Shown: positions 16,565 through 26,315 of the stretch, one piece after another | Layout: every line of letters starts with the position of its first letter | Numbering within the stretch: the stretch's first letter is position 1 | Assembly (NCBI GenBank): GCA_025655575.1 | Contig: JAHXIP010000003.1 | Location: forward strand, 217,649-281,648 | Direction of reading: 5' to 3' | From: Candidatus Thiodiazotropha sp. (ex Monitilora ramsayi) | GTDB lineage: Bacteria > Pseudomonadota > Gammaproteobacteria > Chromatiales > Chromatiaceae | DNA: 64,000 bases | The notes under the pieces: generated by a model | Told to the model about the DNA's origin: nothing | Seen by the model: the letters and a program-made list of their open reading frames with translations, nothing else | Database searches by the model: none | Made by a program: the position numbers and the translations under genes

Positions 16565-17317
16565 ATGTCTAAATCACTATATACCCTCCTCATCATTATT
16601 AGTTTTTGTTTTTCTCAAACAGCGAACGCCTCATTCATAAATATTCTCTATGACCACACTGATGCGTTCGCGCAGGTTACCTATGATCCTGGCGTAGTTT
16701 CAAACCCGGGTACGACACTAGATACATTTTCTGGGGCACTATTCCCATCAGCAGTTTTCGGTGGATATGACCTAAGTGGCGATAGGTCTGCCACAATTCC
16801 TATCCCAGGTACGGAGTTTGCAGATACAACAGATTATTCAGCTCGCAACGATGCCCGCCTCGTCTCTAACTTTTACCGTTTTGGTGTAAACTTAGGCACC
16901 TCCGCACCTAGCCAATTCGGAGCAACAGGCAGCGCCTCTGCAGAGACCGATCTCAGCCTAAGGTTCCAGGTATCTGACGGAAATTCATTAATGGATCTCT
17001 TTGCAGCTTATGAGGGTAACGCGCCCGTCCAACTCATCCTATATGATGAAACACTAGGTGTGACTGTCGAGGATTTAGCACCTACCACATTCAGTCAGGA
17101 TTCAGCCAATGGTGTTGTGCTATATGATAACCATATCTATTCCCTGACAGGCTCCCTCTACGCCTTTACACCACTATCTGGTGATCCATCCAGTAATTTT
17201 GGCTTTAGATTTGAGGATGGTCTGGTACTGGCAGGTGTACCGGAACCCGGCACACTAACATTGATGCTGGCTGGTTTAATAGGATTAGGCATGTTTCGTT
17301 TTGGTAAGAAGTCTTAA
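16565..17317 (+). CDS. PEP-CTERM sorting-domain protein
   Basis: A 250-residue exported protein starting at ATG 16565 behind GGGAAGAG; an upstream in-frame ATG at 16517 would add a polar tail before the signal peptide. An N-terminal signal (LYTLLIIISFCFSQTANA) and a C-terminal PEP-CTERM signal (VPEPGTLTLMLAGLIGLGMF followed by RFGKKS) bracket a Ser/Thr/Asp/Gly-rich beta-type domain. PEP-CTERM proteins are processed by exosortase and usually end up in the envelope or exopolysaccharide matrix. No exosortase gene is in this window. Function of the central domain is unknown. Confidence 0.88.
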   Translation: MSKSLYTLLIIISFCFSQTANASFINILYDHTDAFAQVTYDPGVVSNPGTTLDTFSGALFPSAVFGGYDLSGDRSATIPIPGTEFADTTDYSARNDARLVSNFYRFGVNLGTSAPSQFGATGSASAETDLSLRFQVSDGNSLMDLFAAYEGNAPVQLILYDETLGVTVEDLAPTTFSQDSANGVVLYDNHIYSLTGSLYAFTPLSGDPSSNFGFRFEDGLVLAGVPEPGTLTLMLAGLIGLGMFRFGKKS

Positions 17318-17358
17318 CCCCAGTTAAAGCTGATAGTTAACACCGTCTTCATATATAT

Positions 17359-17395
17359 AAGGTCTTCAAGCCTAGGCTCGAAGACCTTTTCCTTT
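17359..17395 (+). terminator. Rho-independent terminator after PEP-CTERM gene
   Basis: AAGGTCTTC (17359-17367) pairs perfectly with GAAGACCTT (17380-17388), followed by TTCCTTTTCTT. Confidence 0.85.
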
Positions 17396-17571
17396 TCTTA
17401 ATATTGGATACTATCAGCGAATCCCTATCACTTTCTTGTCCAATTGCTTTGATTGAGCAATCTCGAATGGAAGCGATTTCTCATCCTCTCTATCAAGTGA
17501 CTCGAGAAAATCTTGATGTATCTCCGGAAACTTTGGCACGATGGGAATGCACCTTCCACACTATTCAATGA

Positions 17572-19017
17572 TTAAAGTTCGGGTGAACGAATCACCATCA
17601 TCTTCTCCACTTGCATGTCGCGCATGGTATGGGGAATACCGCCCACACCCATACCTGAGTGGCGCAGACCGGCAAACGGCATCCAGTCGACCCGGAAGGC
17701 GGTGAAGTCGTTGATCATCACGGCGGAGGCATTAAGCCGTTTGTAACCGCGCAGGGCTCGCTGCAGGTTGTTGGTGAAGACAGCCGTCTGGAAGGCGTAG
17801 GGTAAGGCGTTGGCCTGCTTGATCGCCTGATCCATATCGTCGCAGGCATAGACACACACCACGGGGCCAAACACCTCCTGCGTGCTCACCTTGGCGTCGG
17901 CCGGTGGATTGAAGAGGACCGTTGCCGGGTAACAGGTCTCAGAAACAGGTTCGCCGCCACAAATCAGTTCAGCGCCCTGGGATACTGCCTCTGTCACCCA
18001 CTCATGTATTCGTCCGACTTCTCCCGGCCGGATCAAGGGGCCGATATCGGTCTCGGCCGACGTGGGATCGCCGACCGTCATCTTCCTACCCTCTGCCGCA
18101 AGCCCCTCCGCCACCTGCCGGGCAATGGCGCTATGGACAAACACCCGCTGCACCGACACACAGACCTGGCCCGCATGATAGAAGGCCCCCTTGGCCAGCA
18201 GCGGCAGCGCCTCCGTCAGGTCGGCATCGGACTCCACGATAACCGGCGCCACGCCCCCATGTTCCAGGGCGCAACGGGTGCCGGGCGCCAATTGTGATCG
18301 GAGCCACCAGCCCACCCTGGCGCTGCCGATGAAGCTGAAGAAATCGACCCGCTGATCGGTCACCAGTTTACCCGCCACCTCATGATCGACACTCATCAGG
18401 GCCTGCGCCCAGCCCGCCGGCAGACCGGCTTGCCGGAGAATCTCGATAAAGCGCATACAGGAGAGCGGCGTATCTTCTGCCGGCTTGATGATAACCGGGC
18501 ATCCTGTGGCCACCGCAGGCGCCACCTGGTGTACCGTCAGATTGAGCGGATGGTTGAAGGCACTGACCGCCACCACCACACCGATGGGCTCCCGATGGGT
18601 GAAGGCCAGGCGTCCTTGCGAAGCGGGATTGGCCCCCATAGGGATCTCATCTCCTGCATCGGTACGCAGGGTCTCGATGCAGATATGCACACCGTCGATG
18701 GCGCGCGCCACCTCGATCCGCGAATCTGTCAGTGGCTTGCCGCCTTCTCTCGCAGCCTCAACCGCCAGCTCCTCGGCCCGCTCCGCCATGATGGCAGCGG
18801 CCCGCTTGAGAATCTCGATACGCTCGGCTTGCGGCAGCCAACCGTCCCGATCGTCAAACAACGCCCTGGCGACACGCAGCGCCTGTTCGACACCCTGCGC
18901 ATCCACGGCATCGATCGTGGCAATGGGTTGACGATCATAGGGCGCCAGCACCTCCATCGTGCCGCTGGGGATCACATCGCCGGCGATCATAGGGGGATAG
19001 TGTTTCAGCTGCGCCAT
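17572..19017 (-). CDS. NAD(P)-dependent aldehyde dehydrogenase
   Basis: Aldehyde dehydrogenase superfamily enzyme of 481 residues, the standard size, oxidising an aldehyde to the acid with NAD(P)+. The Rossmann part shows the usual AFNHPLNLTVHQVAPAVATGCPVIIKP stretch; the general base Glu is in ALEHGG and the nucleophile Cys in HAGQVCVSVQRV. EVFGPVV and the C-terminal PFAGLRHSGMGVGG loop are present. AGQVC instead of GQxC-T and the short N-terminus place it nearer the succinate-semialdehyde/lactaldehyde/phosphonoacetaldehyde-type group; the true substrate cannot be read from the sequence. Neighbours (small membrane protein, DUF1841) give no metabolic clue. Confidence 0.9.
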   Translation of the reverse strand: MAQLKHYPPMIAGDVIPSGTMEVLAPYDRQPIATIDAVDAQGVEQALRVARALFDDRDGWLPQAERIEILKRAAAIMAERAEELAVEAAREGGKPLTDSRIEVARAIDGVHICIETLRTDAGDEIPMGANPASQGRLAFTHREPIGVVVAVSAFNHPLNLTVHQVAPAVATGCPVIIKPAEDTPLSCMRFIEILRQAGLPAGWAQALMSVDHEVAGKLVTDQRVDFFSFIGSARVGWWLRSQLAPGTRCALEHGGVAPVIVESDADLTEALPLLAKGAFYHAGQVCVSVQRVFVHSAIARQVAEGLAAEGRKMTVGDPTSAETDIGPLIRPGEVGRIHEWVTEAVSQGAELICGGEPVSETCYPATVLFNPPADAKVSTQEVFGPVVCVYACDDMDQAIKQANALPYAFQTAVFTNNLQRALRGYKRLNASAVMINDFTAFRVDWMPFAGLRHSGMGVGGIPHTMRDMQVEKMMVIRSPEL

Positions 19018-19101
19018 GTATTACCTCTGACAGTCACAATCCTACATCAAGAATGGTACGGAAGGGCCGTACCATTCACAGCTTGAATAGATGCGAATCG
19101 C

Positions 19102-19302
19102 TCAAGAGTCTTTTTTATCGCGTTTACGCTGCACGATCGCGGTCAACGCAATAGCGCCAAACAAAGCATAGTAAACCGCATCACTCTTATCGGCCCCGAA
19201 CAACATGGAACCGTAACCGCCGATGGCTGCACCCATACCACCGAAAGCGAGCCCCCGCATGACCCGGCAGAGTGTACAGTTGGTGGCGTCGACCTTGGGC
19301 AT
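19102..19302 (-). CDS. Small membrane protein
   Basis: A 66-residue protein with CTLC near the N-terminus (residues 9-12), two short Gly-rich hydrophobic segments (GLAFGGMGAAIGGYGSMLFG; AVYYALFGAIALTAIV) and a Lys/Asp-rich tail. The start codon shares one base with the stop of the upstream DUF1841 gene (TGATG), so the two are translationally coupled. I recognise no family; the CxxC could bind metal. Function unknown. Confidence 0.65.
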   Translation of the reverse strand: MPKVDATNCTLCRVMRGLAFGGMGAAIGGYGSMLFGADKSDAVYYALFGAIALTAIVQRKRDKKDS

Positions 19303-19730
19303 CAGTTGACCAGTCGCCGGATACAGTCAAGATAGGCCGCTTCGTCCGGCATGCGGTTTTCGGACTGGGCCTCCCACAACATTCGCCCCAAACACTCCAT
19401 CAGTTGATGCTCCGCCTCATGGGCATCACCCAAACGCTGCGTGAGTCGCCGATTGAGTTCACTGATCCCCGGCGGGCGATCGGTCGAGATCTGTTCCAAC
19501 AGACTGATGTGCATCGCCATGTGCAGAAAGGGGTTGGTCTCGCCGTCTTCCGGCAGAAACTCCTTGGCTAATCCCTTATCCGCATCATTCAGTAGCCGAT
19601 GATATTCCGGGTGGGTTTTCACCACACTGGAAACCATCTGCTCCAGGGGCTCCATCGCTTCCCCAGCCTGGGCTTTGCGCCAAGCCTCAAAGAAGACCTG
19701 GCGCATCTGATCTCGTTCACCACCAAACAT
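19302..19730 (-). CDS. DUF1841 family protein
   Basis: A 142-residue soluble, helical protein. The conserved DUF1841 centre is clear: HPEYHRLLND followed by NPFLHMAMHISLLEQISTDRPPGI, and a C-terminal EHQLMECLGRMLWEAQ. The His spacing (HM-x-MH and later EH) suggests a metal or haem site, but no function is established for this family. It is widespread in beta- and gammaproteobacteria, often near nth; here nth is about 700 bp upstream on the same strand. It is coupled to the small membrane protein gene. Confidence 0.85.
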   Translation of the reverse strand: MFGGERDQMRQVFFEAWRKAQAGEAMEPLEQMVSSVVKTHPEYHRLLNDADKGLAKEFLPEDGETNPFLHMAMHISLLEQISTDRPPGISELNRRLTQRLGDAHEAEHQLMECLGRMLWEAQSENRMPDEAAYLDCIRRLVN

Positions 19731-19744
19731 GACGTATTACATCC

Positions 19745-20203
19745 TCAGGGTTGGGTTGCGGCCTTGGCTAACTTGGCCAATGCACCGGTGACCTTCTTTT
19801 TCACCGGCGCCCGATCTTCGATACCGAAACGGCTGAACAGGTAGTCGGGACTGTTGTAGCTCAGCCAGACCTTGCCCTCCGCATCCTGCCAGGCCAGTGC
19901 TTTGAGCGGCAGGTCGATACCGGCACGCTGATCGCTGGTCATCAGTGCAGTTCCCACCTTGGGGCTGCCGAAGATGATCAACTGGGTCGGGCGCAGTGAT
20001 TTCTCCACCTTGGCGGCACCGGCAGCATGATCGATGCGGGCAAAGATCTTGAGCCCGGCCTTTTCTGCCGCGGCGACAAAGCGGTCGGCCGTCTTTTGCA
20101 CATTGAATTGACTGGGTAGATTGATCAGTCCTCCATCCGCCTGCGCAGCCGTGGTGGCGGCAAACAGGATAAATACTGACAACAGCGAGATTATTGTTTT
20201 CAT
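19745..20203 (-). CDS. DUF302 domain protein, exported
   Basis: A 152-residue protein. Two in-frame ATGs (20209 and 20203) follow GGAGG; the second has the better 9-nt spacing and is chosen. A signal peptide (IISLLSVFILFAATTAAQA) precedes a DUF302 domain: FNVQKTADRFVAAAEKAGLKIFARIDHAAGA, then LRPTQLIIFGSPKVGTALM and LPLKALAWQDAEGKVWLSYN. DUF302 proteins are small periplasmic or cytoplasmic alpha/beta proteins of unknown role, common in sulfur-oxidising and metal-exposed bacteria. It is transcribed in the same direction as DUF1841 with a 14-bp gap, suggesting one operon. Confidence 0.88.
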   Translation of the reverse strand: MKTIISLLSVFILFAATTAAQADGGLINLPSQFNVQKTADRFVAAAEKAGLKIFARIDHAAGAAKVEKSLRPTQLIIFGSPKVGTALMTSDQRAGIDLPLKALAWQDAEGKVWLSYNSPDYLFSRFGIEDRAPVKKKVTGALAKLAKAATQP

Positions 20204-20406
20204 CTCCATATTCCTCCGATAGCAGTCGTTTATTCTCTCCATCACGATGACATTGTAGCCTTTCTGACTCCGGCTAAGGGTTCGGGATGGTGTATCAGTA
20301 CATTCGTACACACCTACAACGTACAAGGTTTCAATTAAGAATCCATGAGCTCGGTTGTGTAAATGGCTAACTTCAACGCTCCACTCGAAACATCAAGAGC
20401 TGAGGA

Positions 20407-21039
20407 TTATTCTGTCTTATCTTTGTATTCACAGAGATCCTCAATCACACAACTGCCGCATCTGGGCTTGCGCGCGATGCAAGTATAACGGCCATGCAGA
20501 ATCAACCAATGATGGGCATCCTGAAGATATTCCGACGGGATGAAGCGCAACAATCGCTTCTCCACCTCCAGCGGTGTCTTGCCGGGTGCCAACCGGGTCC
20601 GGTTGGAAACCCGGAAGATATGTGTATCCACCGCCATGGTGGGATGGCCAAAGGCGGTATTCAACACCACATTGGCGGTCTTGCGTCCGACACCGGGCAG
20701 TGACTCAAGGGCCTCCCGGTCCTCCGGTACTTCGCTGCCATGTTGTTCGATCAGAATGTGGCAGGTCTCGATGATGTTCTTTGCTTTGTTGTTGAACAGG
20801 CCGATGGTTTTGATATAGGTCTTCAAACCGGCAACACCCAATTCAAGAATCGCTTCCGGTGTGTTCGCCACGGGAAACAGCAGATCGGTCGCCTTGTTGA
20901 CGCCCTTATCTGTCGATTGGGCAGAGAGCACCACCGCCACCAACAGTTCAAAAGGTGTCTTGTAGTTGAGTTCAGTGGTGGGATTGGGATCGGCTGCCTG
21001 CAGGCGTTCAAAAATTGCCCGGCGTTTTTCTTTATTCAT
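20407..21039 (-). CDS. nth: Endonuclease III
   Basis: DNA glycosylase/AP lyase removing oxidised pyrimidines, 210 residues (E. coli 211). The helix-hairpin-helix LPGVGRKTANVVLN contains the catalytic Lys, the catalytic Asp is in AVDTHIFRVSNR, and the C-terminal [4Fe-4S] loop follows the standard spacing CIARKPRCGSCVIEDLC (C-x6-C-x2-C-x5-C). All key residues are present. Confidence 0.97.
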   Translation of the reverse strand: MNKEKRRAIFERLQAADPNPTTELNYKTPFELLVAVVLSAQSTDKGVNKATDLLFPVANTPEAILELGVAGLKTYIKTIGLFNNKAKNIIETCHILIEQHGSEVPEDREALESLPGVGRKTANVVLNTAFGHPTMAVDTHIFRVSNRTRLAPGKTPLEVEKRLLRFIPSEYLQDAHHWLILHGRYTCIARKPRCGSCVIEDLCEYKDKTE

Positions 21040-21560
21040 GAAGCAGGTTAGTCGGCTGGTAAGACCCGCGCCATTCTAGATCAAAAAGGGGCCGTGAAGC
21101 TAACCCAGCCGAAAAATCCCAAAGGGCAATCAACCGCACCTGTTGTGGTGGCTTTGTTTAACTGCACGATTCAACAATACCAAAACGTAGCATGGTTCTA
21201 GAATTCCCAGGCTAATTTTCCGCAGACAGCTTGATCATCCAAGCATAGGAGATCGATTAATAGATACTCTAGTGTAGCGTCCTCTAAGGCCTAAATACCC
21301 TAAAATGGTTGCATGTAATGTATCTGGCTCTTATCCCATGCATTTGTAGTCTGATCACGTGAAGAGCGTGACAAATATCTGATTTACCAGAACGCCTGCT
21401 TAGATCGTGATAGCGCATTACAATCGAGTTTCATATACTTCTAAGCTAGTTCTCACAGTATCCGCTCAGATTTACCCTATTGCCTGGGCAACATGAGAAT
21501 TATAAGCATGCAATCCTAAATATTCGTAAGTAACGAAAAAATTAGAGGTGAACATTCACC
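21040..21560. other. Intergenic region between nth and pckG
   Basis: About 520 bp between divergent genes, AT-rich towards pckG. It must hold the pckG promoter; an AGAGGTGA ribosome-binding sequence lies 9 bp before the pckG ATG. I see no gene, tRNA or recognisable riboswitch. Confidence 0.5.
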
Positions 21561-23420
21561 ATGACCACTAAACATGATGGTGCCGTTCGGACAAACAACC
21601 CTAAACTTTTAGCTTGGGTTGATGAGATCGCCCAACTCTGTAATCCGGACCGGATCTACTGGTGCGATGGTTCACAGGAAGAGTACGACCGCTTGTGTGA
21701 GGAGATGGTAAAGAGCGGCACCTTCATTCGTCTGAATCCGGAGAAACGACCCAACAGTTACCTCGCCCGTTCCCACCCGAGTGATGTGGCTCGCGTTGAG
21801 GAGCGTACCTATATCTGCTCAAAAAACGAAGAAGACGCCGGCCCGACCAACAACTGGATGGATCCCAAAAAGATGAAAACGATCCTTAACGGATTGTTCA
21901 AGGGTTGTATGCAGGGCAGGACGATGTATGTGATCCCGTTCAGCATGGGACCTCTTGGTTCTCATATCTCTCATATCGGTATTGAAATCTCAGACTCACC
22001 CTATGTCGCAGTGAATCAGCGCATTATGACCCGCATGGGGCAGGAGGCGCTCGATGTGCTCGGTGATAAGGGTGAATTCGTACCCTGCGTGCATTCAGTG
22101 GGGGCACCTTTGGTACCGGGGGAAGAAGACGTTCTCTGGCCTTGTGCCGGCAACATTGAGGACAAATACATTACCCATTTCCCCGAGACCCGGGAGATCT
22201 GGTCCTTCGGCAGTGGTTACGGCGGTAACGCCCTGTTAGGTAAGAAGTGCTTTGCACTGCGTATCGCCTCGGTGATGGGAAGGGATGAGGGTTGGCTGGC
22301 CGAACACATGTTGATTATGGGTGTTGAATCCCCCGAGAAGAAGAAGATCTTTGTCGCAGCGGCCTTCCCCAGTGCCTGTGGAAAAACCAATTTTGCCATG
22401 CTCAAATCGCCAAAAGGCTTCGAGGGCTGGAAGGTCACCACGATTGGCGATGATATTGCCTGGATAAAACCCAATCCTGAGGACGGTAAGTTTTACGCCA
22501 TCAACCCGGAGTACGGACTGTTCGGTGTTGCCCCTGGCACCAATGAGTCATCCAATCCCAATGCCCTTGCTGCAGTAGATAAAGACAGCATCTTCACCAA
22601 CTGCGCCCTGACGGATGATGGTGATATATGGTGGGAGGGTCTGACCGAAGATCCCCCTGAACATCTGATCGACTGGCGCGGAGAAGATTGGGCGATTGGC
22701 TGTGGCCGTCCGGCGGCCCACCCCAATGCACGTTTTACCGCACCCGCTGCTGCCTGCCCTTCGATTGATCCCGACTGGGAGAATCCTGCCGGCGTACCGA
22801 TCACCGCCTTTCTGTTTGGCGGGCGTGTCAGTCACAACTTCCCGTTAGTCTTTCAGAGCTACAACTGGGAGCATGGCGTCTATATGGCAGCGACCATGGG
22901 CTCGGAGGCGACCGCAGCTTCCATCGGTCAGGCCGCCATGCGACGCGATCCCATGGCCATGCTGCCATTCTGTGGTTACAACATGGCGGAATACCTGAAG
23001 CACTGGCTGCGTATCGGACGCAAGAACGTTGCCACACCACCCGCGATATTCCGCGTGAACTGGTTTCGCAAGGACGAACACGGTCGTTTCATCTGGCCGG
23101 GATTCAGCGAGAACATGCGGGTGCTCAAGTGGGTGGTCGACCGTTGCAGCGGCAGTGGTCACGCGGTTGAGAGCCCTTTGGGCTGGGTTCCCTCCCATAA
23201 ATCCCTCAACTGGGAGGGACTGGATTTCAAGAAAGCCGACTTTTTTGAAATCATGAACATCGATCGTGAAGTCGCCCGCCACGAAACCATTGATCAGGAA
23301 GAGTTGTTCACCCGTTTTGGTGACCACCTCCCACGGGAGATGGAACTTGAACGGGAGCTTCAACTGGCGCGGTTATACCACTCCCCAAAATACTGGGATC
23401 TGTCTGCGACCTGTGATTGA
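21561..23420 (+). CDS. pckG: Phosphoenolpyruvate carboxykinase (GTP)
   Basis: Converts oxaloacetate and GTP to PEP, CO2 and GDP; 619 residues, matching the GTP-dependent family (about 600-620) rather than the ATP-type (about 540). The kinase-1a loop [15 protein letters not shown] with its reactive Cys is the GTP-family hallmark; kinase-2 and metal-binding GDDIAWIK follows. [27 protein letters not shown] is the C-terminal guanine-binding region. In an autotroph it would serve gluconeogenesis or anaplerosis. A monocistronic start is likely given the long upstream region; the next gene follows after 31 bp. Confidence 0.97.
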   Translation: MTTKHDGAVRTNNPKLLAWVDEIAQLCNPDRIYWCDGSQEEYDRLCEEMVKSGTFIRLNPEKRPNSYLARSHPSDVARVEERTYICSKNEEDAGPTNNWMDPKKMKTILNGLFKGCMQGRTMYVIPFSMGPLGSHISHIGIEISDSPYVAVNQRIMTRMGQEALDVLGDKGEFVPCVHSVGAPLVPGEEDVLWPCAGNIEDKYITHFPETREIWSFGSGYGGNALLGKKCFALRIASVMGRDEGWLAEHMLIMGVESPEKKKIFVAAAFPSACGKTNFAMLKSPKGFEGWKVTTIGDDIAWIKPNPEDGKFYAINPEYGLFGVAPGTNESSNPNALAAVDKDSIFTNCALTDDGDIWWEGLTEDPPEHLIDWRGEDWAIGCGRPAAHPNARFTAPAAACPSIDPDWENPAGVPITAFLFGGRVSHNFPLVFQSYNWEHGVYMAATMGSEATAASIGQAAMRRDPMAMLPFCGYNMAEYLKHWLRIGRKNVATPPAIFRVNWFRKDEHGRFIWPGFSENMRVLKWVVDRCSGSGHAVESPLGWVPSHKSLNWEGLDFKKADFFEIMNIDREVARHETIDQEELFTRFGDHLPREMELERELQLARLYHSPKYWDLSATCD

Positions 23421-23451
23421 ACAATACTAGTGGGCCATGCGGTAAGCTGTG

Positions 23452-24378
23452 ATGATGGAGCAGGTTTCGGACAGCGCATTCAGTATACGGCGACTCAACC
23501 CGTTCAACGGCTTACTGCAAGTCTATCAGCTTGATTCAGCCCGGGCGCTCAGCGCCAATGGTCAGGTCTGGGAGATCCAGGTACTCAGCGACACACCGCA
23601 AGGGTTGTGGGCGAATATGCCGTTCAGAGGACAGCAATTCTACACCTTCGGACTCTGGTCACTGGAACACGGCCTCAAGCAGGTGCCGATCAATCCTCTG
23701 TTCAACATCCCCGATATGCTCGCTTCTGCCGAGGCGCTCATAGAAGATCTGCGTGGGGCACAAGACAAGCTCCCCTTCCCGCTAGCCGATGTTTATGAAT
23801 CCTGGTTGCTGGACGAGCAGACGCAACAACCGATTGCCTTGTTGATGAGTTGCCGGACTGAGAAAGAGAGGCGGCAGCGAGAAAAGGTCAAATGGATTGC
23901 CGCCGAGCCCGGTGACTTCTCCTTCGTTTCGTCTCACTTATCAGAACGGGGACTCCCCCGCGACGACGGCTACAATCCGAGAGTACATGCCTCTGTGCTG
24001 GAAGCCGTGGTGCGGGAACGTGCCGGACAGCACCATCCCGCCAGCTGGTTCTATCGACATCCGGATGGGAGCGCTATATCTTGCGAAACCCAAGCTATCA
24101 GATTGGATGCAGGATTTTTTCCTGAACTCCCGCTGACGGAATCATGGGAAGACAATCAGGAACGCGAACTGGTCGATGACTATCTCAATTGGAAAGCACC
24201 CCAACTTCTCATGTTGCCCTATCTCAGCAAAACCGTGCGGGACCGTCTGGAGAAACTGGCAGTCAATCAGGCGGAAATAGTGGACCGGCTATGGCGCCTC
24301 TATCCCGAAATACACAATCATGGTCTGTTGAAAAGTGCCCGCGTAGAGGCAAAAATCCGCACAGCCAACCGGAATTGA
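23452..24378 (+). CDS. Conserved hypothetical protein between pckG and hemH
   Basis: A 308-residue soluble protein; ATG 23452 is chosen over an adjacent GTG at 23449 and ATG at 23455. There is no signal peptide or membrane segment. Trp/Pro-rich blocks are visible (VWEIQVLSDTPQGLWANMPF; ESWLLDEQTQQPIALLMSC), and the C-terminal half is helical (LLMLPYLSKTVRDRLEKLAV). I recognise no domain; similar proteins appear in other gammaproteobacteria next to unrelated housekeeping genes. hemH begins 4 bp after its stop, so cotranscription with hemH is likely. Confidence 0.75.
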   Translation: MMEQVSDSAFSIRRLNPFNGLLQVYQLDSARALSANGQVWEIQVLSDTPQGLWANMPFRGQQFYTFGLWSLEHGLKQVPINPLFNIPDMLASAEALIEDLRGAQDKLPFPLADVYESWLLDEQTQQPIALLMSCRTEKERRQREKVKWIAAEPGDFSFVSSHLSERGLPRDDGYNPRVHASVLEAVVRERAGQHHPASWFYRHPDGSAISCETQAIRLDAGFFPELPLTESWEDNQERELVDDYLNWKAPQLLMLPYLSKTVRDRLEKLAVNQAEIVDRLWRLYPEIHNHGLLKSARVEAKIRTANRN

Positions 24379-24382
24379 ATCC

Positions 24383-25432
24383 ATGCAATACATCAAACAA
24401 TCGGATCAGCTGAAACAACCCGATGGCGGGCTGGGCATACTGCTGGTGAACCTGGGCACCCCGGACGAACCCACCACACCGGCAGTTCGGCGCTACCTGG
24501 CGGAGTTCCTCAGTGATCCCCGTATCGTCGCCATCCCCAGATTCCTCTGGATGATCATCCTGTACGGGATCGTGTTGCGGGTCAGGCCCAAGCGTTCGGC
24601 CGAGGCCTATCGATCGGTCTGGACCGACGAGGGTTCTCCGTTGCTGATTATCTCACAGAAACAGCAGGCTGCGCTGGAAGCGGCGGTTAAGCCGCGACTG
24701 GGTGGCAACGTCACCCTCGCCCTCGGTATGCGCTACGGCAATCCTTCGATACCCAGCGCACTGGAGCAACTGCGTAAACAGAATGTGCAGCGCTTGCTGG
24801 TACTGCCCATCTATCCACAATATTCCGCCACCACCACCGCCTCCATCTTCGACGCCATCACCAATGAACTACAGCGCTGGCGCTGGATACCGGAGATTCG
24901 CTTCATCCATCGTTATCATCAGGAGCCCGCCTACATCGCGGCACTCAGTGAGAGTATTCGTGAGTATCGGCAACAGCAGGGAGAAGCGAACAAATTGCTT
25001 TTCTCTTTTCATGGCATCCCCCGGGACTACTATGAATCTGGTGATCCCTACCCGGATGAGTGCCATGCCACCGCTCAAGCTGTCGTCAAAAACCTGGGGC
25101 TTAGCGAGGACCAGTGGCAAGTCTCATTCCAATCCCGTTTCGGTGCCCAGGAGTGGATGAAACCCTACACGGATGAAACCTTAAAACAATGGGGTGCCGA
25201 AGGGATAGAGAGCGTCCAGGTGGTCTGTCCCGCCTTCTCCGCTGACTGCCTGGAGACCCTGGAAGAGATCGCTCAGGAGAACCGTGACTACTTTCTCGAA
25301 GCCGGTGGTCAAAGCTATGCGTACATCCCCGCCCTCAATGATCGTCCTGACCACATCGCCATGCTTGCTGATCTGGTTGTAAAGCATGCCAGCGGCTGGC
25401 CGGAGGCTGGAAAATCACAGTCCGCAAATTAA
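24383..25432 (+). CDS. hemH: Ferrochelatase
   Basis: Inserts Fe2+ into protoporphyrin IX in the last step of protohaem synthesis; 349 residues. The N-terminus has the family start GILLVNLGTPDEP; the catalytic His is in LLFSFHGIPRDYYESGDPY, and the second conserved acidic region is CPAFSADCLETLEEIAQENRD. SFQSRFGAQEWMKPYT is also typical. Complete and probably membrane-associated. Haem demand fits the cytochromes encoded elsewhere in the window. Starts 4 bp after the upstream hypothetical gene. Confidence 0.97.
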   Translation: MQYIKQSDQLKQPDGGLGILLVNLGTPDEPTTPAVRRYLAEFLSDPRIVAIPRFLWMIILYGIVLRVRPKRSAEAYRSVWTDEGSPLLIISQKQQAALEAAVKPRLGGNVTLALGMRYGNPSIPSALEQLRKQNVQRLLVLPIYPQYSATTTASIFDAITNELQRWRWIPEIRFIHRYHQEPAYIAALSESIREYRQQQGEANKLLFSFHGIPRDYYESGDPYPDECHATAQAVVKNLGLSEDQWQVSFQSRFGAQEWMKPYTDETLKQWGAEGIESVQVVCPAFSADCLETLEEIAQENRDYFLEAGGQSYAYIPALNDRPDHIAMLADLVVKHASGWPEAGKSQSAN

Positions 25433-25530
25433 CGCTATTGAACGCAAATATTTCTGTTTCGATCAGTGCGGCAGGGCCGTACCCTACACGATGGCACAAT
25501 CTGACTCCCCGTCCTGCCACGAGCGAGAAG

Positions 25531-25712
25531 CGCAGGTGAAACCGGAAAAGCGGGCCTGATTGTTTGAGCGTAGCGAGTTTCAGGCCCGCCGGTTTCACCG
25601 AGCATCGGAGCGGTCCCCGCAGGGGCGTGGTAATCGGGCGTCCTTTCTTTTGGTGACTTTTCTTTTGGCGTAAAAGAAAAGCCACTCGCCCAGAAGGGCG
25701 AAACAAAAGGCT
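25531..25712. repeat. Multi-hairpin intergenic repeat element
   Basis: Nested perfect inverted repeats: GGTGAAACCGG (25535-25545)/CCGGTTTCACC (25589-25599) enclosing GCGGGCCTGA (25550-25559)/TCAGGCCCGC (25580-25589); then CCCCGCAGGGG; CTTTTCTTTT/AAAAGAAAAG around a 5-nt loop near 25657-25681; and TCGCCC-AGAA-GGGCGA near 25686-25701. Phrases such as GGGCGTCCTTTCTTTTGGT and GTTTGAGCGTAGCGAGTTTCAGG recur in intergenic repeats of many gammaproteobacteria in my memory. It codes for nothing and follows hemH, so it may also serve as a transcription or mRNA end. Confidence 0.7.
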
Positions 25713-25916
25713 TCAGAGCATGAAGAGATATAAAAAGTTTACGTGGCCACTTTCACAATCCAGCTAACGACTGGTGCACCAGGGCCACACCCTATTGAAA
25801 ACAGTAAGCACCAACCGTAATACCCATGATGAATACCTGCTTCATCTGAGTCGAAGAAACCGACATACTGGAACTATATTTATCCAACCACTCAGGAAAC
25901 CCCTGGAGGATAACCG

Positions 25917-26309
25917 ATGTCCGACAAACCCCACCCGGTCAATATCCAGGTACATCAACAATCCCGTCTCCTCGACATCGCCTTCGATGATGGCGCCTAC
26001 TTCTCCCTACCCTGTGAATATCTGCGGGTCTACTCCCCTTCCGCTGAGACCCGCGGCCACAGTCCGGCCACGGCCAAGTTGGAGAAAGACAAAGAGGAGG
26101 TCACCATTACCCAGATCGAGCAGGTCGGCCAATACGCGGTCAAGATCTATTTCGACGATGGCCACAACTCAGGGCTCTATGACTGGCAGTATCTCTATAA
26201 TCTGGGCAAACATCGCGACGAACTCTGGCAGAACTATCTGGATAAGCTCGAAGCTGTCGGGCACAAGCGGAAAGAACCCAAGTTAATACCAAGAGAAGGT
26301 GGTGGGTAG
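25917..26309 (+). CDS. GBBH-like N-terminal domain (DUF971) protein
   Basis: A 130-residue protein made only of the domain that forms the N-terminus of gamma-butyrobetaine hydroxylase: NIQVHQQSRLLDIAFDDGAYFSLPCEYLRVYSPSAE, then VTITQIEQVGQYAVKIYFDDGHNSGLYDWQYLYNLG. The stand-alone bacterial form (DUF971) is often near iron-sulfur or mrp genes and carries no oxygenase domain. The eukaryotic zinc Cys/His ligands are not conserved here (one Cys). GGAG at 25905 supports the start. The HIT gene follows 6 bp later. Confidence 0.9.
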   Translation: MSDKPHPVNIQVHQQSRLLDIAFDDGAYFSLPCEYLRVYSPSAETRGHSPATAKLEKDKEEVTITQIEQVGQYAVKIYFDDGHNSGLYDWQYLYNLGKHRDELWQNYLDKLEAVGHKRKEPKLIPREGGG

Positions 26310-26315
26310 AACAAC

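Noticed and set aside
18382..19086. 234-codon open frame antisense to the aldehyde dehydrogenase gene
   Set aside because: Low-complexity His/Arg/Asp-rich product typical of antisense shadows; the aldehyde dehydrogenase is complete on the other strand.
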